From Actinomycetota bacterium (GTDB lineage Bacteria > Armatimonadota > SYMT01), in NCBI GenBank assembly GCA_005798285.1, contig SYKE01000283.1, forward strand, positions 1-33,643: 33,643 bases of DNA. Direction: 5' to 3'. This document shows, in pieces, positions 1-8,240 of the stretch. Positions within the stretch are counted from its first letter, which is position 1; the number at the start of each line of letters is the position of its first letter. The position numbers were made by a program, and so were the translations under genes. A model generated the notes under the pieces. That model searched no databases. It saw only the letters and a list, made by a program, of their open reading frames with translations, and had not been told where the DNA came from.

Positions 1-1
1 C

Positions 2-481
2 CACACCGGCGACATCGGCGTACTCGACGACGAGGGGTATCTGAAGATCACCGATCGAAAGAAGGACATCATCGTCCTGGCGAACGGCAAGAATGTGGCG
101 CCTCAGCAGATCGAGGCGCTCATGAAGTCGAGCTCGTTCATCGGCAGCATTGTGCTCTTCGGGGACCGACAGCCCAATCTGGTTGCGCTTATCGTGCCGG
201 ACTTCGAACACCTGAAATCTTGGGCGCGGCAAAACGGTCTTTCAGGCAAGGAGCCTGATGAACTGGTGCGGGAGCACCGCGTGAAGCGGTTCTACAAGGA
301 GGAACTGGAGCGCCTGTCCTCCTCCCTCGCCGACTTCGAACGCATCCGCAAGTTCGCGCTGTTGACTCGAGACTTCAGCATCGAGCGGGGCGAGTTGACC
401 CCCACGTTGAAGATCAAGCGAAAGGTTGTGGCGGAGAATTTCTCCGAGGAGCTGGACGGGCTCCTGGGGGGCAAGGACTGA
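2..481 (+). CDS. Long-chain acyl-CoA synthetase (AMP-forming), C-terminal part
   Basis: The gene enters from the left edge, and the reading frame is open from base 2. It is the C-terminal part of an adenylate-forming enzyme that activates fatty acids to acyl-AMP and then acyl-CoA. The visible part begins with HTGDIG, the conserved aspartate motif that binds the ribose. It continues with the hinge KITDRKKDII and the small C-terminal domain, with GKNVAPQQIE. Near the end, GELTPTLKIKRK contains the catalytic lysine of the long-chain family. The spacing and the absence of a longer C-terminal extension match bacterial FadD/FAA-type long-chain ligases. The stop is a TGA at 479-481. The 5' two thirds, including the P-loop-like AMP motif, lie outside the window. 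Family assignment is secure; the preferred chain length cannot be judged. Confidence 0.9.
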   Translation, partial: HTGDIGVLDDEGYLKITDRKKDIIVLANGKNVAPQQIEALMKSSSFIGSIVLFGDRQPNLVALIVPDFEHLKSWARQNGLSGKEPDELVREHRVKRFYKEELERLSSSLADFERIRKFALLTRDFSIERGELTPTLKIKRKVVAENFSEELDGLLGGKD

Positions 482-545
482 TCCCGGCGGTGGGGTGAGT
501 ACTTCCAGCCCTCTCAGTACGTCTGATCGGTGGGAGGCGCGGGTC

Positions 546-1331
546 ATGGTCGAGAAATCGGGTCGACGGGGTTTCACCCTGATGGAGTTGCTGGTGGTGG
601 TGGCGATTATCGCCGTCCTCGCCGGAATTCTGTTCCCGGTGCTCGCTCGGGCTCGTGAAGCTGCGCGCGCCACCCGCTGTCGCTCAAATCTCCGCCAGCT
701 CGGGATGTCACTCTCGCTGTACCGCTCTGATTACGACGACACCAATGCGCCGTATCGAAGCTGCCCGGACCTGCCCGCTGACCCGCAGTGCTTTTCGCTG
801 AAGGAGCAGGGACGGAGCTCCGGCCCGAACGAGCACTGGTGGGCGCCGCTGGATACCCACGGCGCCGGGACGGGCGAGTTGTTTCAGTTTCAGCGCCCGG
901 CGTCGACGTACAATCGGCCCGGTCTGGTCGATCCCTACGTTCGCAGCAACGATATCTTCCAGTGCCCCAGCTTCAGCGGACAGGTTGGGTTTGCGATGAC
1001 GTTCATCGCCGACAGCCCAATGGGACGAGCCGACGCTGAAGTGCTCAAGGGCTCCACGGATCCCGGCAGGCTGATGGTGATCTGGGATCATGGGAATGGT
1101 CCGAGCTGCGGCGGCTCCAGCATCCCGGGCAATCCGCCCAACCGGCGCCCCCCGTTCTCTCCGGTGATCGGTCCGAACTCGACGATCCACTATCCGCTGC
1201 GGCACTTTGACCAGATGAATGCGGTGTTCTACGATGGACACGTCGCGGCCCGGCGGCCGTCGCAGCTTCGGGACTCCGACTTCCGTCCCTCCGGCAGCCT
1301 CCCCCTCGCCGACCCGCCCCTCTCGCCGTAG
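546..1331 (+). CDS. Type II pseudopilin-like protein with H-x9-DG C-terminal motif
   Basis: A 261-aa protein with a class III signal/prepilin sequence: RRGFTLMELLVVVAIIAVLA at residues 8-27. The prepilin peptidase would cut after the glycine, leaving Phe+1 and the conserved Glu+5. A single hydrophobic helix then leads into ILFPVLARAREAARATRC, a wording typical of Armatimonadota. Near the C-terminus is HFDQMNAVFYDG, in which exactly nine residues separate His from Asp-Gly. This is the H-x9-DG signature of the large DUF1559-like pseudopilin families. The ATG at 546 is chosen because GGGAGG lies 8 nt upstream and because it places the prepilin motif at the N-terminus; the frame is open further upstream but overlaps the previous gene. 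These proteins occur in many paralogous copies per genome, and their substrates or filaments are mostly unknown. It stands 64 nt after the acyl-CoA synthetase and may be cotranscribed with it. Confidence 0.88.
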   Translation: MVEKSGRRGFTLMELLVVVAIIAVLAGILFPVLARAREAARATRCRSNLRQLGMSLSLYRSDYDDTNAPYRSCPDLPADPQCFSLKEQGRSSGPNEHWWAPLDTHGAGTGELFQFQRPASTYNRPGLVDPYVRSNDIFQCPSFSGQVGFAMTFIADSPMGRADAEVLKGSTDPGRLMVIWDHGNGPSCGGSSIPGNPPNRRPPFSPVIGPNSTIHYPLRHFDQMNAVFYDGHVAARRPSQLRDSDFRPSGSLPLADPPLSP

Positions 1332-1447
1332 ACGCCACGCCTCAGACGAAGGGCGCCACCGCCTGCTCCAAACGAAATCCCCTTCACTGTCAGGGTTCCT
1401 GTCCCGCCGCGGCGAATAGTGATCAAACCCACTCTGCGGAGACTCCC

Positions 1448-2341
1448 ATGCGCACTCCTGATCGAAACCTGTGCCTCCCGACCCGTCGTTCAGTCCTGAC
1501 GCTCCTCGGCGCTGCGGCCGGGGCGGCACTTCTGCCGGAGGTCGCGCTGGCCCAGCAAGGGGTCCGGCGCGAGGATCCGACCACCTGGCGATGGAATGCC
1601 GGAGAGGGCCCCAAGATTCCGGGGATGGAACACCTCGTGCTGAAGAGCCCCTCCATGGATCGCGAGGTGGGCTATAACGTCGCCGTGCCGGACGAGTACG
1701 CCAGGAGCAAGGATCGGCGATTCCCGGTAATCTACTTCCTCCACGGCGCCGGGGGCAATGAGAACTCCGACGCCGGCGGCTTCTGGGCAACGGTCCGCAA
1801 AGCCATGCTCGACGGGATAATGCCGGCCGTCATCTGTGTGTTCCCGAACGGCGCCCTCAGCGGCTACCGGGATCGGCCCGAGCAAAAGGTGATGGGCGAG
1901 ACACTGATCATCAAAGAGTTGATGCCCGCCGTCGATGCCCGGTACCGCACCGTCGCCACCCGTGAGGGCCGAGCGCTCGCAGGATTCTCCATGGGTGGCG
2001 GTGGATCCATCCGGCTCGCGTTGAAGTATCCCGAGCTGTTCTGCGCCGCCGGATCCTGGGCAGGCGCGATGCGCGGGCTGGATGGACAGGGCGAGTTCAC
2101 GGAACTTATCTCCCGCAACGCCGACAAGATCCGCGGCAAACTGTCGCTGCTGATGATCGTCGGCGCCGAAGATCAGACCTTCGCCTCACACGCCCCCGTC
2201 ATCGCCGCCCTCAAGGAAAACCGAATCCGCTACTCCTATCGAGTGCTCCCCGGCGTCGGTCACAACCTCGGCCTGTACTACGAACAGACCGCCGGCGACC
2301 TGATGGACTTCCTCGGCTACGCCTTCAAGGGCGAGGGCTGA
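1448..2341 (+). CDS. Tat-exported alpha/beta hydrolase, esterase D/feruloyl-esterase type
   Basis: A 297-aa protein. Residues 12-35 (TRRSVLTLLGAAAG to EVALA) form a twin-arginine type signal peptide with an A-x-A cleavage site, so the enzyme is probably exported folded. The mature part is an esterase of the S-formylglutathione hydrolase/esterase D/feruloyl-esterase superfamily. It has the oxyanion segment YFLHGAGGN near residue 97, the nucleophile elbow GFSMGGGG near residue 180, an acidic residue in VGAEDQTF near 240, and the catalytic histidine in GVGHNLG near 271. The likely reaction is hydrolysis of a carboxyl ester in the periplasm or outside the cell; the substrate cannot be read from sequence. 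GGAG lies 7 nt before the ATG. The stop codon overlaps the first copy of a 35-bp direct repeat. Confidence 0.88.
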   Translation: MRTPDRNLCLPTRRSVLTLLGAAAGAALLPEVALAQQGVRREDPTTWRWNAGEGPKIPGMEHLVLKSPSMDREVGYNVAVPDEYARSKDRRFPVIYFLHGAGGNENSDAGGFWATVRKAMLDGIMPAVICVFPNGALSGYRDRPEQKVMGETLIIKELMPAVDARYRTVATREGRALAGFSMGGGGSIRLALKYPELFCAAGSWAGAMRGLDGQGEFTELISRNADKIRGKLSLLMIVGAEDQTFASHAPVIAALKENRIRYSYRVLPGVGHNLGLYYEQTAGDLMDFLGYAFKGEG

Positions 2342-2446
2342 ACCCCGGCCAGGGAGGAGCCACATGGCTGCGCCACTCCTCAAGGCCGGGAAGGTCGAGA
2401 AGGTCGAAGCCGAACCCCGGCCAGGGAGGAGCCACATGGCTGCGCC
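2340..2446. repeat. Pair of 35-bp perfect direct repeats, 72-bp period
   Basis: The stretch beginning GAACCCCGGCCAGGGAGGAG and ending CACATGGCTGCGCC occurs at 2340-2374 and again, identically, at 2412-2446. A 37-bp spacer (ACTCCTCAAGGCC...) separates them. The first copy contains the last bases of the esterase stop codon. Each copy includes the short inverted sequence AGCCA-CA-TGGCT. The remaining sequence up to the TPR gene stop (2447-2523) has no gene. On the minus strand it could fold a weak hairpin (CCTTT...AAAGG, about 2493-2515) that might end the TPR transcript. It looks like a dispersed intergenic repeat, but only one locus is visible. Confidence 0.8.
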
Positions 2447-2523
2447 CCCGGGCGACGGGCGCCCCAGGCGAGTCATTGTCACCAAGGCCCCCGAGCCTTT
2501 TGCCGGCTGGAAAGGGCCGGAGG

Positions 2524-3759
2524 CTAGTGGTAATACGTGGGACCGGACTCGTGGTTGAACGCCGAGAGCCCGTCGAGATCGAGCGACTCCAGTGCCATGG
2601 CGCCGGCGTCGGAGAGGCTGAAGCACCGCTCCGAGACTGCTGCTATGGCGTCGCGCCGCAACTTCGTGCGGAAGACCGTATCTTCGCTGGCCAGGAGCAG
2701 AATCTGCCTGAGCTGATGGTTGTCGATCAACTCCAGGGCGCGGCGTGCGTCATCTCCCAGTTCCGACTCGGGTGCGAGTCGAACCACTCGCTCATACGAC
2801 TGGAGCGCCTCGGCGAGCATCCCTTGCTGCTGAAACAGGATCGCCTTCTTGAAGTGGTGCGTAGGGTCGAGCGGGCTCATCGCTACCAGTTGGTCCGCCA
2901 CGCGGAGCGCCTCATGAAGCCTGCCCTGCTGCAAGTAAGCCGCGCCGAGCACGTCGCGGGCCGGTACGCTGTTGATGGACTGGCGGATGGCTCGGTGGGC
3001 GTACCGCACCGCTCGATCTGCGTCTCCCCGCTCCAGCGCCACCTCCGCGGAGGCTTCGAGCATCTCCCGGTTTTCCGGATCGTACTTCAGACCCCGCTCC
3101 AGAGCGGCCTGGGCCTCGCGGGTGCGTCGCGTTTCCCGATAGAGCGCCGCCAGGGTGAAATGGTAGTCAGGATTCCGCGGTGAGATCCCAATGGCGTCCC
3201 GCATCCGCTCGATCGCCTCCTCGAACTGACCAGCTCGGCCCAGCGCTACGGCAAGCTCCATGTAGGCGACGTCCGCCCGCGGATCAAACTCCACGGCGCG
3301 GCGGCACGACGCGATGGCGTTATCAAGATCGTCCATTTGCAAGTAAAAGCACCCCAGCGCCTTGTGAATGCGGGCGCACTCGGGATGGCGCTCCAGCCCC
3401 TCCTGGAGGAGCCGAAAGCCGGAGTCATGGGAACCGAGGAGCGAACGGAGATACGCAAGCTCACAGAGCGCGTCAGTCTGATCCGGATCGGCTGCCAGGG
3501 CACTCTCGGCGGCATGGGCGGCGAGATGCAGCAGCCCCTGTTCCAGATAGCAGTAACAGAGCCCCAGCTCAGCCCGTGCGACATAAGGGTTGGGATCGAG
3601 TGGCACGTCGGACGCCGCTCCCCGGCCGCGGCGTACCCCGCAGGCAGCCACTTCGTCAAACAGGTCGATGGCCTCATCGAGCCGTCCCTGTCGCAGGCGC
3701 AACTCGGCCCGCGTGACCAGGCGATACAGTGCCCCAACGGTTCGCCGCTGCTCCGACAT
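2524..3759 (-). CDS. Tetratricopeptide-repeat protein
   Basis: A 411-aa soluble protein with at least eight TPR units from about residue 15 to 365. Examples are the helices around GRLDEAIDLFDEVA, YLEQGLLHLAAHAAESALAAD, KALGCFYLQMDDLDNAIASC, AVALGRAGQFEEAIERMRD and KAILFQQQGMLAEALQSYERV. TPRs form a right-handed solenoid used for protein-protein contacts. No signal peptide, membrane segment or enzymatic domain is visible, so a cytoplasmic scaffold role is likely. The ATG at 3759 (MSEQRRT) is chosen because a G-rich stretch (GGGGG) precedes it closely and the first TPR starts soon after. The frame extends 33 codons upstream to 3858, but that part is low in structure and unlike TPR. It is transcribed away from the ABC operon. 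Partner and function are unknown. Confidence 0.85.
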   Translation of the reverse strand: MSEQRRTVGALYRLVTRAELRLRQGRLDEAIDLFDEVAACGVRRGRGAASDVPLDPNPYVARAELGLCYCYLEQGLLHLAAHAAESALAADPDQTDALCELAYLRSLLGSHDSGFRLLQEGLERHPECARIHKALGCFYLQMDDLDNAIASCRRAVEFDPRADVAYMELAVALGRAGQFEEAIERMRDAIGISPRNPDYHFTLAALYRETRRTREAQAALERGLKYDPENREMLEASAEVALERGDADRAVRYAHRAIRQSINSVPARDVLGAAYLQQGRLHEALRVADQLVAMSPLDPTHHFKKAILFQQQGMLAEALQSYERVVRLAPESELGDDARRALELIDNHQLRQILLLASEDTVFRTKLRRDAIAAVSERCFSLSDAGAMALESLDLDGLSAFNHESGPTYYH

Positions 3760-3906
3760 CGAACCCCCAGCAGATCCCCCAACGGGTCGACTGACCGTAG
3801 ATATAGCATGATGGAGGGGGTGCGACAACAGACCGTCGGCGCAACCCGTGCCGAGCATTTCTCGTTGTAGTGGTGGCGCCTTCTGACTGCTTCGCGCGGT
3901 GTGTTC
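3760..3906. promoter_or_regulatory. Divergent intergenic region (TPR gene / ABC operon)
   Basis: These 147 bp separate two divergently transcribed genes and must hold the promoters of both. I see no clear -35/-10 pair or inverted repeat that I would defend. The call rests on gene geometry only. Confidence 0.45.
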
Positions 3907-5952
3907 ATGCCCCTCTCACGCTTACCCATCAGTGTTCCCAAATGCCTGCGGCTGCGCACGGTCGGATGTGTCGCCGTCTGGCTCGTCGCCGCATCGCCGG
4001 TTACGGCGCAGCAGGTTGCGGTGACTCCCACGATCGGGATCTCGGGAAATGCTCGCCAAAACCACTGGATGCCGATTCGACTGGCGATCTCGAACGCCGG
4101 CGGGCCGAAGCGGGTCGATGTCATCGCGCGGATCAGCGGAGGACCTTCCCGAACCGCGGAGTGCCGGCTGGGTGAGAGGAACCTCGCGGCGGGCGCCAAT
4201 CAGGTCCACACGCTCTACGCGGTGGCACCGACAGCCTTTTCCCGGCTTGCCGTTGAGATTGAGGTACTCGAGAACGGCCGCTCCGTCGCGAAGAGTACCC
4301 ACAGCAGCGCGAGCTTGCCCGCCTCCAATCCCCTGGTGCTCGGAGTGCCGAATGCCCCGATGGCGACGGCTGATCTCGGGCTCACGGTCGGCACACGAGG
4401 CGCGACCCGGGATGGCGGTCCCGGAGGCCCGGACGGCGATCTGATCCCGCTCTCGGGCCGCGTGCAATCGGGACAGAACGCGGCGTCACGACCTATTCTG
4501 GTGGGGTTGCCGGCCGAGGAGCTTCCGGACCGTTGGCAGGGGCTCGACGCGGTCGACGCCGTGGTGGTGAGCGAATTCTCCGAGCGGGATCTTCTGCCCA
4601 CCCAAATCGACGCCCTCACCGACTACGTGCAAACGGGCGGCACACTCGTGGTGGTCGGCGGCGCCAACTGGCGCTGGCTCTCCACCGGTTTCCTCGCCCC
4701 TCTGCTGCCCGTGAAGGCGACCGGCTCCGGCTGGAGCGCGGGGCTTCCGGGGCTCGGTCCGCTGGCGCCGCGGGGAGGCAGCATCCCGCTGGTGGAGTCC
4801 AAACCCCTTCCCGGAGCCCAGGTGCTCTCGGAGGAGGCAGGACGGCCTCTCGTCGCCGCCATTCGCCGCGGTGTGGGTCAGGTGTTGTTCATCGCGTTCG
4901 ATCCTGCCTCCCCGGCGCTGCGAGATTGGGACGGGGCGGGCCGGTTCTGGCAGGACACGTTTTTTCGAACGTCTCGGCCGGCGGATCTCTTTCAAACCAC
5001 ACGGGCCGATGCGCGGGAGCGGCGGGGGAGCGGCGGCACGGCACGTCTGTGCGACGCCGTCTACGCCATCAGCCAGCTCGATATCCCGGCGTTCTACCAG
5101 GTCGCTCTCTTTCTGGTCGCCTATGTGCTGGTGCTGGTGCCGGTCAACTACTTCGTGTTGACCCGACTCGACCGGAGAGAACTCGCCTGGATCACCACCC
5201 CCGTCATCGTCGTGCTCTTCTCCCTTGCCGCGTATTTCATGGGCTATCGACAAAAGGGCGGCAACACACTCCTGGTGCAGACCGGTCTCATCGAAACGCG
5301 CGCCGGCCAGTCGTTCGGGAGAATGGTGGGATACTCGGGCCTCTTCTCTCCACGGAAGGTCGATTACCGCATGAGCGTCGGAACCGGCGGCCCACGGGCA
5401 ACGCTCCTCGGAGAGCCGAACTACCGGGAAGCGGCCGGACCGATCCGAACCGTCTACACCGACGATCCGCAGCTCGAACAGTTCACGATCGACATGTGGG
5501 CGATGCGGGTGATCAAGTCGGATGGTCTGGCATCGCTTGGGGGCGGGGTGACGGGCCGCATCAATGGAACCGAATTTGGCCCGCTCACGGGAGAGATCCG
5601 CAACGACGGCCCCTTCGCGCTCCACGACTGCTGGCTGGTCCGTGGGACCGAGCGCTTCCTCGTCGGAACCGTGGAGCCGGGCAAGACAGCGCCGATCAGC
5701 AGCGCGTTGCCCGTCACCGTTACTCAGTATCCGCCGCCGGCTCCGGCCTCCGAGGGGGACGGCTCCGGCCATTCTCGCCTGGAGCAGGCGTTCTCTCGTC
5801 CGCTCGCCGGCTCCGGAGGCCCCCGCCCCTCCCACCCCGTGCTCTTCGGATGGGTTCGGGACCCCCTGCTCCCCCTGGACATTGAAGGCGTGACCCCCAA
5901 AGTACAGTCGTCCTTCCTGATGGCTGTGCACCTCGACCAATCGGGACGTTGA
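3907..5952 (+). CDS. Exported, membrane-anchored protein with amidotransferase-like domain; first gene of ABC-2 operon
   Basis: A 681-aa protein of unknown exact function. It has an N-terminal signal peptide (charged start, VGCVAVWLVAASPVTAQQ) and then a beta-rich region to about residue 150. Next is a Rossmann/type-1-amidotransferase-like segment at about 190-300 (DAVVVSEFSERDLL, ALTDYVQTGGTLVVVGG), which has no obvious catalytic cysteine. Two adjacent membrane helices follow at about 395-450 (FYQVALFLVAYVLVLVPVNYFVLT and ITTPVIVVLFSLAAYFMGY). A C-terminal beta-rich extracytoplasmic domain ends the protein. The helix pair followed by a periplasmic domain resembles accessory proteins seen next to GldA-like ABC-2 exporters. 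The ATPase gene begins 5 nt after its stop, so they are almost certainly cotranscribed. A GTG at 3901 is an alternative start; ATG at 3907 is preferred. Confidence 0.75.
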   Translation: MPLSRLPISVPKCLRLRTVGCVAVWLVAASPVTAQQVAVTPTIGISGNARQNHWMPIRLAISNAGGPKRVDVIARISGGPSRTAECRLGERNLAAGANQVHTLYAVAPTAFSRLAVEIEVLENGRSVAKSTHSSASLPASNPLVLGVPNAPMATADLGLTVGTRGATRDGGPGGPDGDLIPLSGRVQSGQNAASRPILVGLPAEELPDRWQGLDAVDAVVVSEFSERDLLPTQIDALTDYVQTGGTLVVVGGANWRWLSTGFLAPLLPVKATGSGWSAGLPGLGPLAPRGGSIPLVESKPLPGAQVLSEEAGRPLVAAIRRGVGQVLFIAFDPASPALRDWDGAGRFWQDTFFRTSRPADLFQTTRADARERRGSGGTARLCDAVYAISQLDIPAFYQVALFLVAYVLVLVPVNYFVLTRLDRRELAWITTPVIVVLFSLAAYFMGYRQKGGNTLLVQTGLIETRAGQSFGRMVGYSGLFSPRKVDYRMSVGTGGPRATLLGEPNYREAAGPIRTVYTDDPQLEQFTIDMWAMRVIKSDGLASLGGGVTGRINGTEFGPLTGEIRNDGPFALHDCWLVRGTERFLVGTVEPGKTAPISSALPVTVTQYPPPAPASEGDGSGHSRLEQAFSRPLAGSGGPRPSHPVLFGWVRDPLLPLDIEGVTPKVQSSFLMAVHLDQSGR

Positions 5953-5957
5953 GATCC

Positions 5958-6890
5958 ATGATCGACCTCCAAAACCTGCGCAAGGAATACACCAACAATC
6001 TCGTGGCTGTGAAGGGCCTCTCGCTCAAACTGGAGCGAGGCGACATCTTCGGCTTTATCGGACCAAACGGCGCGGGCAAAACCACCACTATCAAGATGCT
6101 GGCGACCCTGCTCCGTCCGACCTCCGGTCGGGCCTTCATCGACGGCATTGATGTGACCCGGGAGCCCGAGAAGGTACGGGGGATCATCGGGTACATGCCG
6201 GACAACTTCGGCGTCTATGACGACATCAAGGTGTGGGAGTACCTCGACTTCTTCGCCGCCGCATACAAAATCCCGCGGAACAAACGACCCCAGATCATTG
6301 ACGACGTGCTCGAGCTTACGGACCTCACGGGCAAGAAAGACGCCTATGTGGAGGAGCTGTCCCGGGGGATGAAGCAGCGTCTTTGTCTGGCGAAGACACT
6401 CGTTCACGAACCGCAGGTGCTGCTGCTCGATGAACCCGCGTCCGGTCTGGATCCCCGAGCCCGAATAGAAATCAAGGAGCTGCTCCGAGAACTGAAAGCG
6501 ATGGGTAAAACCATCATCATCAGCAGCCACATCCTTCCCGAACTGGCCGACTTCTGCAACAAGATCGGCATCATCGAGCAGGGAGAAATGATCGTCTCCG
6601 GCGACGTCGGCGAGATCATGCGGCAGGTCACCGGCGGTCAGGTGCTGGACCTCCGCGTGGTGGAGGAAGACCTCGAAGCGTGCCTCCAGCACCTGGAGCG
6701 GCTCGGCTCGGTGCGCGCGGCGCGCGTGGTGGATCGCGACATCAAGGTCGAGTACGTGGGGGAGCCGGAACTCACTCACGAGGTCCTCTCCGCTCTCGTC
6801 GGCGCCGGGATCCGGGTGAAGGCGTTCACGGAGGAGCGCACCAACCTGGAGGATATCTTCATGAAGGTGACCCGGGGCGTGGTCAGCTAG
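5958..6890 (+). CDS. ABC-2 type transporter ATP-binding protein
   Basis: A 310-aa cytoplasmic ATPase. It shows the Walker A motif GPNGAGKTT near residue 37, the ABC signature LSRGMKQR near 137, and the Walker B motif QVLLLDEPASGLDP with the D-loop. The H-loop histidine is in IISSHILPEL. The C-terminal 90 residues are the extension usual in the CcmA/NatA/GldA-like exporter class (VSGDVGEIMRQV, TNLEDIFMKVTRG). It would power the permease encoded 47 nt downstream. The ATG at 5958 is preferred to an in-frame TTG at 5949, which overlaps the previous stop. Exporters of this class move drugs, lipids, polysaccharides or peptides, and the substrate here is unknown. Confidence 0.95.
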   Translation: MIDLQNLRKEYTNNLVAVKGLSLKLERGDIFGFIGPNGAGKTTTIKMLATLLRPTSGRAFIDGIDVTREPEKVRGIIGYMPDNFGVYDDIKVWEYLDFFAAAYKIPRNKRPQIIDDVLELTDLTGKKDAYVEELSRGMKQRLCLAKTLVHEPQVLLLDEPASGLDPRARIEIKELLRELKAMGKTIIISSHILPELADFCNKIGIIEQGEMIVSGDVGEIMRQVTGGQVLDLRVVEEDLEACLQHLERLGSVRAARVVDRDIKVEYVGEPELTHEVLSALVGAGIRVKAFTEERTNLEDIFMKVTRGVVS

Positions 6891-6937
6891 CCAGCTCCCC
6901 TGCCACTCCCGGATCGTGAGAGGGCGGCACAGCGCCG

Positions 6938-8221
6938 GTGCGAGAACCCAATCCAGTCCTGATCCGCGAGTGGCGCGTCCGTATGCGAGGGCGTCGCACC
7001 CGCTGGTTCATCCTCGCCTGGCTGCTCTGGCTGAGTGGAGCGGCCCTGCAAGCCTACTCGGGTTGGCTTCCCGGAGCAGGGGCCGGGAGTGACGTCCCCA
7101 CCGAGCTGACCGCCCATCTCATCAGCCGCTCACTCTTCCAAACACTGATCTCCATCCAGCTCCTGGGAGCGGTCCTGCTCGCTCCGATCCTCACGGCGGG
7201 CTCAGTGACCGAGGAGGTGGAGCGCGGCGGATACGAGCATCTGATCCTCTCCGGGCTCAGCGGGAGCGAGTACGTGCTCGGCCGGTTCGCCGGCGCGTTA
7301 GGCGTGTTCGTCCTCCTCGTGCTGCTCTCTTCCCCCGTGTTGGGACTGGTCTTCTTCTTCGGATCGGTCTCCCCCGAACAATTGCTGGCAGCCAGCCTGC
7401 TCATCGTCAGCTTCGGAGTGCTGGCACTCGGATGCGGATCGCTCGCGTCCAGCCTCTTTCGCACCTCACCAGCGGCCATTATCGGCGCGTACGCCATCCA
7501 GGCCGCCTTCTTCCTGCTCCTCTGGGCGAGCCGCTTCCCCCTCGCCGCCGCGTTCCCTGCGGACACGGCCGACTGGACCCCGTTTCACGACCTGATGAGT
7601 CCGATGGAAGCCGTCGGCTCAGGCGAGGTGGCGGTCTACCTTCTGGCAGCACCGGCCCTTCCCGTGTGGGTGATCTGCGTGACCCTAATGCTCAGCGCCG
7701 TGCTGGCGGTGTCCGTCGCGCGGGATCGCATCCCCCAGTGGGACGGCTGCGGAACGGCACGCTCTCAATTGCTGACGACGCTGTGGGGGCTGTGGCTCTG
7801 GGTCGGCTTTGTCGGCCCACCCATTCACACCCTCTCATGGCGCCTCCCCCTGCCGGAGGAGGCCGCAGACCTGGTTCTCATCCCGATCGGCGCCTGCCTC
7901 TGCTGTGTCGGCGCGGCAGTGGGCATGCTGCCGCCGTTTACCGAACCGGCCGCACCTGGGTCCGGACACTTCCTTACGCGGGCGTTCGGTTTCGGACTCG
8001 TCGGCATTCTCTCCGCCGGCGCCATCACCTCTGTCACATGTGTTCTGGAACACCCCCTCGGCGCGGACTGGTCCCAGCGCTGGGTGTTCCCCGCAGTGCT
8101 TGCGTCATCCGGGCTTGCAATCTTGTGCCGGATGACGCGAGGCGTGATCCGCAGTCGAGGAAACCCCATCGTCGCCCTCCAACAAACAGCAAAGCCGTCG
8201 GATCGATCAGCCCGCCCATAA
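6938..8221 (+). CDS. ABC-2 type transporter permease
   Basis: A 427-aa polytopic membrane protein starting with GTG at 6938 (VREPNPVLIREWRVRMRGRRTRW, a typical cytosolic N-terminus of ABC-2 permeases). It has about nine to ten hydrophobic segments, for example FILAWLLWLSGAALQAY, LGVFVLLVLLSSPVLGLVFFF, LLIVSFGVLALGCGSLASSLF and AIIGAYAIQAAFFLLLW. The motif TEEVERGGYEHLILSGLSG between helices is characteristic of permeases paired with GldA/NatA-like ATPases. It pairs with the ATPase immediately upstream. From base 7531 onward its coding sequence is present a second time at 9862-10552, as part of a tandem duplication. This copy is the full-length one. Confidence 0.88.
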   Translation: MREPNPVLIREWRVRMRGRRTRWFILAWLLWLSGAALQAYSGWLPGAGAGSDVPTELTAHLISRSLFQTLISIQLLGAVLLAPILTAGSVTEEVERGGYEHLILSGLSGSEYVLGRFAGALGVFVLLVLLSSPVLGLVFFFGSVSPEQLLAASLLIVSFGVLALGCGSLASSLFRTSPAAIIGAYAIQAAFFLLLWASRFPLAAAFPADTADWTPFHDLMSPMEAVGSGEVAVYLLAAPALPVWVICVTLMLSAVLAVSVARDRIPQWDGCGTARSQLLTTLWGLWLWVGFVGPPIHTLSWRLPLPEEAADLVLIPIGACLCCVGAAVGMLPPFTEPAAPGSGHFLTRAFGFGLVGILSAGAITSVTCVLEHPLGADWSQRWVFPAVLASSGLAILCRMTRGVIRSRGNPIVALQQTAKPSDRSARP

Positions 8222-8240
8222 GGCAACCAAAGGATCTTCG

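Noticed and set aside
508-516. Single CTCTCAG in the gap before the pseudopilin gene
   Set aside because: There is no second heptamer at 11 bp; it does not fit the paired pattern.
2364-2558. 64-codon plus-strand frame starting in the direct repeat
   Set aside because: Its sequence is just the translated repeat and spacer, and its end overlaps the TPR gene.
4486-5940. 484-codon open frame on the minus strand
   Set aside because: It is the shadow of the exported 681-aa protein; it has no recognisable motif.
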